Source: Bacteroidota bacterium (GTDB lineage: Bacteria > Bacteroidota > Bacteroidia > Cytophagales > Cyclobacteriaceae). Taken from it: DNA of 7,264 bases. A program made the position numbers and the translations under genes. The stretch spans positions 1 through 7,264 of the forward strand of contig JAEZGH010000144.1 in the NCBI GenBank assembly GCA_023417065.1, read 5' to 3'. The notes below the pieces were generated by a model, which saw only the letters and a list, made by a program, of their open reading frames with translations, did not search any database and was not told the origin of the DNA. Of this stretch, positions 1-4,629 are shown in pieces. How positions within the stretch are numbered: position 1 is the first letter of the stretch; every line of letters starts with the position of its first letter.

Positions 1-25
1 CCTAAAGGATTTCAAGACGACCTGA

Positions 26-844
26 TCAGGCCTTCGAACGTTCGACCACATAAGGTTGGGCCGCGATCCCAGCCCTGTCAAACGCGTCTTTGGTTTGTTG
101 GAGAATATCGGATGACATTTGGCCAAAATCGGCGTTCGCACTCCACGGACGGATGGCCAAAACCACCGCACTCGCATTGATTTCCTTAACCTGCACCTCC
201 GGCGCCGGCTGATCCAACACTTTCGGGTTGCGCTGCATGATTTCGCGGATCATTGCTTTGGCCTGGTCGATGTTCGTGTCATATGAAACAGCGAATTCAA
301 GATCGGCGCGGCGGATATCCATCTGCGAATAATTGACAATGATACCGTTTGATAAAATTCCGTTGGGGATATAAATCGTCTGATTGTTTCCGGTCACGAG
401 TTTGGTCGTAAAGATTTCAATCTCCAGCACCGTTCCGCTTACACCCTGTGCTTCGATCGTATCGCCGACGCGGAAAGGCTTAAAGAGGATAATCAGCATT
501 CCGCCTGCAAAATTCGACAGCGAACCCTGAAGTGACATGCCCACCGCGAGTCCCATCGCACCCAGAATCGCTACAAAAGACGTCGTCTGAATCCCGAGTC
601 GCGAGATGACCGTTACAACCAGTAACAGTCGCAGTCCCCACACTAAAATGTCCGAAACGAAGTTAGCCAGCGTAGGCTCGATTTCACGGCGAACCATAAT
701 GCGATTCACTAATCGCGTCACCATTTTTATAACGAAAAGCCCTACGACCAGAACAATTATGGCCGAAACCAGTCGGGGAGAGTAGGTCAGCAGTACGTTG
801 ATGAAATACTTAATGTAATCGTCGATGGTTTGGATGCTATTCAT
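26..844 (-). CDS. mscS: MscS-family small-conductance mechanosensitive channel
   Basis: Inner-membrane channel that opens under membrane tension to release solutes during hypo-osmotic shock; members assemble as heptamers. The 272-residue product is close to the E. coli MscS length (286). Hydrophobic helices lie at about 22-47 and 62-84. The pore helix spans about 89-121 and carries the family's Gly/Ala pattern (GAMGLAVGMSLQGSLSNFAGG), followed by FKPFRVGD. The cytoplasmic beta domain has the IPNG motif (159-162), and the SYDTNIDQAK segment resembles the E. coli sequence. The C-terminal tail is short and lacks the FPYPQ-type ending. The frame is open up to 892, but a consensus promoter occupies 878-908, so the internal Met at 844 is the likely start; its first residues MNSIQTIDDYIKYF also look like a normal MscS N-terminus. 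The gene is downstream of the yyaL-like gene on the same strand but appears to have its own promoter. Family assignment is very secure; gating and ion preference cannot be read from sequence. Confidence 0.95.
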   Translation of the reverse strand: MNSIQTIDDYIKYFINVLLTYSPRLVSAIIVLVVGLFVIKMVTRLVNRIMVRREIEPTLANFVSDILVWGLRLLLVVTVISRLGIQTTSFVAILGAMGLAVGMSLQGSLSNFAGGMLIILFKPFRVGDTIEAQGVSGTVLEIEIFTTKLVTGNNQTIYIPNGILSNGIIVNYSQMDIRRADLEFAVSYDTNIDQAKAMIREIMQRNPKVLDQPAPEVQVKEINASAVVLAIRPWSANADFGQMSSDILQQTKDAFDRAGIAAQPYVVERSKA

Positions 845-847
845 GGC

Positions 848-872
848 AAAAAAAACCTTCCGAAGGGGAAGG
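848..872 (-). terminator. Stem-loop plus oligo-T between the yyaL-like and mscS genes
   Basis: On the minus strand CCTTCC (872-867), a five-base loop and GGAAGG (861-856) form a perfect 6-bp stem, followed by eight T (855-848). The shape is that of an intrinsic terminator and could end transcripts of the yyaL-like gene, which stops at 936. It also lies inside the predicted mscS leader, starting almost at the predicted transcription start and ending four bases before the ATG. GGAAGG could also act as a Shine-Dalgarno-like sequence 11 bases before the ATG, hidden in the stem. The structure is seen directly; which role applies is inference. Confidence 0.55.
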
Positions 873-877
873 CAATT

Positions 878-908
878 CAAAGATATTAACATTCGGGCGG
901 CCTGTCAA
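878..908 (-). promoter_or_regulatory. Bacteroidota-type promoter of the mscS-like gene
   Basis: On the minus strand TTGACA (908-903) is followed, with 20 bases between TTG and the next element, by TATCTTTG (885-878). This matches the Bacteroidota vegetative promoter consensus TTG-N17-23-TAnnTTTG. Transcription should start about five bases past the TTTG, near 871-874, giving a leader of roughly 27-30 bases. The site overlaps the longer open frame that starts at 892, which supports the start at 844. Confidence 0.75.
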
Positions 909-935
909 CCGGTGTTAAGTTTTCTTTAGATTTTT

Positions 936-2954
936 TCAACCGACCAAATTCTGCAATTCCTTGAGCGCGAGATTGGCGTCGGTCATGGGCAACCCACAGG
1001 TGTTTTGACGGCAGATGAAATACTGTGTCGCGCCTTTCGTCCATCGGTTTTTTAAATGCGGAAGATTGGATTCAGCGACCGATCCGCCGAGCGTTACATG
1101 AGGCAAATACGACCGATGGATTTCAGATTTGAATTTGTCAGCATCCGGACCGGTAACAGCAACTTGACGCGCGTTCTCCCCATACGCCATAAATGCAACG
1201 AGCCAGTTTGAAAACGCCGATGGATAGTCGATGTTTGAAACGATGTGCGCAAGCATTCTCAGGCTGATTTCGTCATACCGCGTCTCGCCAAAATAAAACG
1301 AAAGCGATGTCAGATTCCGCGCCATCACTGAATTTGACGCAGGGATGACATTGTCCTCGATCTCGTAATGGGGACTTATGAGCGAATCGCGATCGGCCGA
1401 TGCATAGCGGAAAAACCCAGCCTTTCCATCGTAAAAATGTTCGATTACATAATCGGTTATCGATTTGGCTTTCGTCAGATATTTTTCGTCCCATGTCGCG
1501 TCATACAACGATAACAGCGCCTGAATCGTCAGCGCGTAATCGTCCAAAAAACCCTCGATCGCCGATTTTCCTGTCGTTCGCATCAGCTTTCCGTCCGCAT
1601 TAAGTGCGCGGTCCAAGAGTCCGTCGAGTTGTTGGGTCGCGACTTTGAGATAATCATCATTGGCGAGTGCTTTGTAGGCATCGGCATATCCGGTTATCAT
1701 CAGCGCGTTCCAGGAAGTCAGGACCTTGTTGTCCAATCGCGGCCGCGGACGTTCGTCCCGGGCAAAGAAAAGAATGTTTTCCCATGCGGTTTTTTTTGCC
1801 TGTAATTCGTCGGTCGGAATGCGATGCGTCTCCGCAATTTCTTCCAGCGGACGATTTTGGATCAAGACGTAGTTTCCGTTTTCCCAATGTCCAAAATCGT
1901 TTATGTTGAAGACTTCGGCAAAAAGGTCAAAATCTTGACCGATCAACTTTTGCAATTCATATTTCGTCCAGACGTAAAATGCGCCTTCTTCCAACTCACC
2001 GCCGGCAAGGCTGTCGGCATCAAGTGCGCTGAAAAAACCGCCATCGGGCGAAGTGAGTTCACGCTCCACAAAAGTCAATGTCTTTCGGATGACTTCTTCG
2101 AACAAGGGATTCTGCGTGAGTTTGAACGCTTGCGCATAGAGACTGACGAGTTGGGCGTTATCATAAAGCATCTTCTCAAAATGCGGAACGTGCCACTTCA
2201 TATCCACCGAATAGCGCGAAAATCCACCGCCGACCGTGTCGAAAAGTCCGCCCCAAGCCATTCGGGTCAGAGTAAGGTTGACGTGTTCCAAAAGTTCGGC
2301 ATCCCGTTTTAGCCATCCGGCATACATCAAAAATTCCAGGTTTGACGGCATCATAAACTTGGGTGCGCGCGCATTCCCGCCGAACTCGTGATCGAAGCTT
2401 TTTTTCCATTTCTCTAAGTGTTTGTTCAGGATGGCGTCAGGCGGAATTGCTTTGATGTTTGCACTTTCCAATATGCTGATACTGTCGATTCCTTCATGGA
2501 GTTTTTGGGCGTAATCAATCATTTTTTCACGGTCGGCGCGATACATTTCGGCGAGTTGCGTAAGTGTATCAATCCATTGGTTCTTCCGAAAGTAAGTTCC
2601 GCCCCAAACCGGACGCCCGTCAGGCAGGCAAACGACATTGAGAGGCCAACCGCCTTGTCCCGTCATGAGTTGGACGGCTTTCATGTAGAGCGCGTCGATG
2701 TCCGGGCGTTCCTCGCGATCAATCTTGATGCTGATGAAATGCTCGTTCATTACATCGGCCACTTCATGATCTTCGAAACTTTCGTGTTCCATCACATGGC
2801 ACCAATGGCAAGCCGAATATCCGGAGCTGATAATAACGAGTTTGTCTTCTTGCTTGGCGCGCTCTAGAATTTTGGGTTTCCAGGCTTTCCAGAAAACCGG
2901 ATTTTGAGCGTGTTGGAGTAGGTATGGGCTGGATTCGTGTGAAAGCTCGTTCAT
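936..2954 (-). CDS. Thioredoxin-domain DUF255/YyaL-type protein
   Basis: A 672-residue protein of the widespread family that includes B. subtilis YyaL and animal SPATA20. The N-terminal DUF255 thioredoxin-like domain (about 1-160) begins with the family motif ESSPYLLQHAQNPVFW. It carries a CxxC active-site pair at Cys49 and Cys52 (ACHWCHVMEHESF) and a GGWP segment (101-104) that should supply the cis-proline. The rest (about 170-640) resembles the alpha/alpha six-hairpin glycosidase-like fold, with PKFMMPSNLEFLMY, HFEKMLYDNAQL and LTSWNALMI as recognisable blocks. The C-terminus ends in the family-typical cysteine pair (Cys648, Cys653) before LPMTD. Length is normal for the family and no signal peptide is seen, so it is probably cytoplasmic. 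The biochemical function of the family is poorly settled; a thiol-redox step coupled to a sugar- or nucleotide-sugar-binding domain is possible but unproven. The Met at 2954 matches the usual family N-terminus. No strong ribosome binding site or consensus promoter is visible; an octamer repeat sits directly upstream. Confidence 0.93.
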   Translation of the reverse strand: MNELSHESSPYLLQHAQNPVFWKAWKPKILERAKQEDKLVIISSGYSACHWCHVMEHESFEDHEVADVMNEHFISIKIDREERPDIDALYMKAVQLMTGQGGWPLNVVCLPDGRPVWGGTYFRKNQWIDTLTQLAEMYRADREKMIDYAQKLHEGIDSISILESANIKAIPPDAILNKHLEKWKKSFDHEFGGNARAPKFMMPSNLEFLMYAGWLKRDAELLEHVNLTLTRMAWGGLFDTVGGGFSRYSVDMKWHVPHFEKMLYDNAQLVSLYAQAFKLTQNPLFEEVIRKTLTFVERELTSPDGGFFSALDADSLAGGELEEGAFYVWTKYELQKLIGQDFDLFAEVFNINDFGHWENGNYVLIQNRPLEEIAETHRIPTDELQAKKTAWENILFFARDERPRPRLDNKVLTSWNALMITGYADAYKALANDDYLKVATQQLDGLLDRALNADGKLMRTTGKSAIEGFLDDYALTIQALLSLYDATWDEKYLTKAKSITDYVIEHFYDGKAGFFRYASADRDSLISPHYEIEDNVIPASNSVMARNLTSLSFYFGETRYDEISLRMLAHIVSNIDYPSAFSNWLVAFMAYGENARQVAVTGPDADKFKSEIHRSYLPHVTLGGSVAESNLPHLKNRWTKGATQYFICRQNTCGLPMTDANLALKELQNLVG

Positions 2955-2961
2955 CGTAAAG

Positions 2962-3001
2962 GATTCAAAGATTCAAAAATTTAAAGATTTAAAGATTCTG
3001 A
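2962..3001. repeat. Octamer tandem repeat upstream of the yyaL-like gene
   Basis: Five adjacent 8-base units on the plus strand: GATTCAAA, GATTCAAA, AATTTAAA, GATTTAAA and a degenerate GATTCTGA. The array begins 8 bases upstream of the yyaL-like ATG. Read on the minus strand the units become TTTGAATC or TTTAAATC, so copies of the TTTG part of the Bacteroidota -7 element recur every 8 bases. The array therefore probably overlaps the promoter or leader of that gene. Confidence 0.7.
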
Positions 3002-3074
3002 CTTAAGAGAGACTCAAATCTTTGTGGCGCAGCCGAAGTGGGCTACTAATTGGAAAAGGGTTTAGGGTATTCGA

Positions 3075-3104
3075 TTGTGGCCGGGATTTCCAAGGCTAAT
3101 TTTG
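3075..3104 (+). promoter_or_regulatory. Consensus-like promoter facing no gene
   Basis: TTG (3075-3077), 19 bases, then TAATTTTG (3097-3104) is a full match to the Bacteroidota consensus TTG-N17-23-TAnnTTTG on the plus strand. No plus-strand gene follows before 4630, and a bidirectional terminator lies at 3422-3453. A rough chance estimate for the combined pattern is a little under one per window this size, so it may be coincidental. Its position in a gene-free gap makes it a reasonable candidate for a non-coding transcript. Confidence 0.35.
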
Positions 3105-3152
3105 GGATTTTTTACAGAAAATCTGCATCCGGGGAAACGTGTTTTTTCGTAG

Positions 3153-3183
3153 GGGTTAACCCGATTTTCCCCCTTCCCGATTT
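3153..3183. other. Palindrome and direct repeat in the intergenic gap
   Basis: GGGTTAACCC (3153-3162) is a perfect 10-bp palindrome. It is followed by two copies of CCCGATTT (3160-3167 and 3176-3183) spaced 16 bases apart, separated by a C-rich stretch. A dimeric regulator could bind such a site, but no regulator is known or implied by the neighbouring genes, and chance is not excluded. Confidence 0.3.
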
Positions 3184-3243
3184 AGCAACAAGCTACAAAA
3201 AATTTCGATAGGTCGGGTACAGAAAAACTGCCGAAAAGGTTAA

Positions 3244-3271
3244 AGTTGACAAAAGTCAAAAGTCGAAAGAC
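3244..3271. repeat. Heptamer tract 1 (AAAAGTC-like)
   Basis: Four in-phase 7-base units: AGTTGAC, AAAAGTC, AAAAGTC, GAAAGAC. The two central copies are identical. It is the first of three different period-7 tracts within 181 bases. Confidence 0.5.
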
Positions 3272-3300
3272 AACCCTTCAGTTCTCCGAATACGTCTGTA

Positions 3301-3342
3301 AACTGTCAACTGTAAACCGTCAACCGTCAACTGTAAACCATC
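3301..3342. repeat. Heptamer tract 2 (consensus AACYGTM)
   Basis: Six in-phase 7-base units: AACTGTC, AACTGTA, AACCGTC, AACCGTC, AACTGTA and a degenerate AACCATC. The variants differ at position 4 (T or C) and position 7 (C or A). A partial unit ending in CTGTA precedes the array, one base out of phase. The period is not a multiple of three and no reading frame runs through it, so it is not coding. Confidence 0.8.
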
Positions 3343-3396
3343 CAACATTCCCCTTCGGTCGCAATGCAAACTTCACACATTCACCCAAACATGCAG

Positions 3397-3424
3397 AAAT
3401 CTTAAATCTCAAATCTTAAATAAA
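3397..3424. repeat. Heptamer tract 3 (consensus AAATCTY)
   Basis: Four in-phase 7-base units: AAATCTT, AAATCTC, AAATCTT and AAATAAA. The last unit runs into the A-tract of the terminator at 3422-3453. Unit sequence differs from tract 2 but the period is the same, and the AATCTT core is close to the octamers at 2962-3001. Confidence 0.65.
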
Positions 3425-3453
3425 AAAAGCGCCTCCAAAGAGACGCCCTTTTT
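3422..3453 (-). terminator. Bidirectional intrinsic terminator after the nifU-like gene
   Basis: On the minus strand GCGTCTC (3446-3440), loop TTTG and GAGGCGC (3435-3429) form a 7-bp stem with one G-T(U) pair, followed by seven T (3428-3422). It starts about 15 bases past the nifU-like stop codon at 3469-3471. On the plus strand the stem is followed by CCTTTTT, so it may also stop rightward transcription. Confidence 0.85.
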
Positions 3454-3468
3454 ACTTATTCTTTACGC

Positions 3469-4365
3469 TTATCCATTGAGCGCTTCAACCTTGATTTCGT
3501 TATCCTGAAGCATGTCCTTCAACATGTTTTCAATTCCATTTTTCAGTGTGAAAGTGGACGACGGACAACCGTTGCACGCGCCTTGAAGAACGACTTTTAC
3601 CCGTTTGTCGGTTTCGTCGTAGCTGTCAAAGAGGATGTTTCCACCGTCGGCGGCGACTGCGGGTTTTACGTATTCTTCCAGAATGTTGACGATTCGCTGC
3701 GAAGTCGTATCGAGATTGTCGAAATTGCGGATTTCCTGTTTTTCCTGTTTAGGGCTTTCGGAGAGTTTGCCTTTTTCGATTACGGTTCCGCCGTTTTCAA
3801 TAAACTGACGGATGAAAGTGCGGATTTCCTGCGAAATTTCATTCCAGTCGTACCGATCATACTTGGTTACCGACACGTAATTGTCATCGATAAAAACTTC
3901 TTTGACATACGGCATTTTGAAGAGTTCCTGAGCGAGCGGGGAAGCGTCGGCTTGGTCGATGTCCTTAAACTCGGCCGGGATTTCGGTCAGTCGGAGGTTG
4001 CTGACGAACTTCAGCGCTGACGGGTTGGGCGTAACTTCGCCGTAAACGGTAACTGCCTGTTTGCGCGGGGCCGCATCTTCGGTGATCAGCACACCCCCTT
4101 TTTCAACAAACGCTTCGATTTGCTCGGCGACTTCGTTTTGCACATCATCCCACTCCACAATGTTGTAGCGCTCGATCGCAATAAAATTGCCCGACATAAA
4201 GACGGTTTTTACAAACGGAAGATAGAAAAGTTGCTGGGCAAGGGGAGACGATTTGGCTTCGTCGATGTTCTTGAATTCGAACTGCCCGCGGGGTACGATT
4301 GCCTCCGGAAATTCAAACTTCAATATGGCGGGATTCGCGGTTTCGCGTATGGTGATTTTGCTCAT
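3469..4365 (-). CDS. NifU-family Fe-S carrier with duplicated Nfu N-terminal domain
   Basis: A 298-residue protein predicted to assemble or deliver iron-sulfur clusters to client proteins in the cytoplasm. Two Nfu N-terminal domains stand in tandem at about 5-94 and 105-196. They are clearly homologous: NPAILKF with NPSALKF, SSPLAQQLFYLPFVKTVF with ASPLAQELFKMPYVKEVF, and FVEKGGVLI with FIENGGTVI. A linker rich in Lys, Gln and Glu (about 197-218) leads to the C-terminal NifU domain (about 221-293). That domain has PAVAADGGNI and the cluster-binding pair Cys264 and Cys267 in CNGCPSS. Only this CxxC is present, as expected for Nfu proteins, which donate clusters at a dimer interface. The frame is open to 4431, but family homology begins at MSKITIRE and a -7-like element lies at 4380-4387, so 4365 is the preferred start. 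The gene ends in a strong terminator and is probably monocistronic. Family assignment is firm; the client proteins are unknown. Confidence 0.93.
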   Translation of the reverse strand: MSKITIRETANPAILKFEFPEAIVPRGQFEFKNIDEAKSSPLAQQLFYLPFVKTVFMSGNFIAIERYNIVEWDDVQNEVAEQIEAFVEKGGVLITEDAAPRKQAVTVYGEVTPNPSALKFVSNLRLTEIPAEFKDIDQADASPLAQELFKMPYVKEVFIDDNYVSVTKYDRYDWNEISQEIRTFIRQFIENGGTVIEKGKLSESPKQEKQEIRNFDNLDTTSQRIVNILEEYVKPAVAADGGNILFDSYDETDKRVKVVLQGACNGCPSSTFTLKNGIENMLKDMLQDNEIKVEALNG

Positions 4366-4379
4366 GATTTGACTTTTTG

Positions 4380-4387
4380 CAAAGGTA
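4380..4387 (-). promoter_or_regulatory. -7 element for the nifU-like gene
   Basis: TACCTTTG on the minus strand (4387-4380) matches the Bacteroidota TAnnTTTG element and ends 14 bases before the ATG at 4365, giving a predicted leader of only about 10 bases. No TTG is found at the normal -33 distance, so this is half a promoter by consensus. It favours the shorter start. Confidence 0.45.
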
Positions 4388-4542
4388 ATTAAGATTGGCT
4401 TGTGTTGCACTTCATCGATGCGCTTAAACAAATTCTTAACACTATTGCATTGTTTGTCAATGATTTCTGTATCAACATCTTTACAGACTAACTACCGATA
4501 GTTTCTTGCTAATTTTAACAGATAAATTAGGTTCTATTTTAT

Positions 4543-4550
4543 TATATTTG
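4543..4550 (+). promoter_or_regulatory. -7 element for the secreted repeat protein
   Basis: TATATTTG is an exact TAnnTTTG match in an AT-rich stretch, ending 79 bases before the ATG at 4630. The predicted leader is about 75 bases. No TTG occurs 17-23 bases upstream, so the -33 half is missing or replaced by an activator. Confidence 0.5.
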
Positions 4551-4629
4551 GGGTTTTCCAAACATTTCGCTAACACAACTCTTCTTACTTGTCTGATTCC
4601 GAGGTAATCGGTGACAAAATATCCATTCT

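Larger units (their letters stand above)
3110..3453 (+). ncRNA. Candidate non-coding transcript with heptamer arrays
   Basis: Defined only by the promoter-like site at 3075-3104 and the intrinsic terminator at 3422-3453, which works in either direction by its A- and T-rich flanks. The interval has no supported reading frame. It contains the palindrome at 3153-3162 and all three heptamer tracts. AGTTGAC (3244-3250) is complementary to GTCAACT at 3305-3311 and 3326-3332, so local pairing between tracts is possible. No known RNA family was recognised. This is inference, not an observed transcript. Confidence 0.2.
2955..3468. other. 514-bp gene-free intergenic region
   Basis: No convincing open reading frame lies between the yyaL-like start and the nifU-like stop. 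From left to right the region holds an octamer repeat (2962-3001), a plus-strand promoter-like site (3075-3104), a perfect 10-bp palindrome and a short direct repeat (3153-3183), three heptamer repeat tracts (3244-3271, 3301-3342, 3397-3424) and a bidirectional terminator (3422-3453). Because the yyaL-like gene reads leftwards from 2954, its promoter should lie here. No full TAnnTTTG site was found close upstream on the minus strand; AATCTTTG within the octamer array is the nearest match. Confidence 0.8.

Noticed and set aside
21..45. Two palindromes, CCTGATCAGG (21-30) and TCGAACGTTCGA (34-45), at the end of mscS
   Set aside because: The first spans the stop codon and the second lies in the coding sequence; neither has a loop or T-tract typical of a terminator, so they are probably chance.
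845..892. Upstream extension of the mscS frame to a Met at 892
   Set aside because: The extra 16 residues overlap the consensus promoter and the stem-loop, and MscS homology begins after the Met at 844.
1824..2867. Long plus-strand open frames (162 and 149 codons) opposite the yyaL-like gene
   Set aside because: Their translations resemble no family I recognise and they lie entirely antisense to a well-conserved gene, so they are by-products of its codon use.
3244..3424. CRISPR-like array
   Set aside because: Units are only seven bases, directly adjacent without spacers, and there are no cas genes.
2955..3468. Small protein gene or transposon remnant in the gap
   Set aside because: No frame with plausible start and length was found, and there are no terminal inverted repeats or transposase fragments.
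3583..4020. 145-codon plus-strand open frame opposite the nifU-like gene
   Set aside because: Antisense to conserved Nfu and NifU domains; the Phe/Val-rich translation is what the complement of Lys/Glu/Asn-rich coding would give.
4366..4431. Upstream extension of the nifU-like frame to a Met at 4431
   Set aside because: The extra 22 residues lie outside family homology and cover the -7 element at 4380-4387; the Met at 4365 starts the typical N-terminus.
4448..4462. Inverted repeat CATTG-TTTGT-CAATG between the divergent genes
   Set aside because: Arms of only five bases with no second copy nearby; too weak to call an operator.
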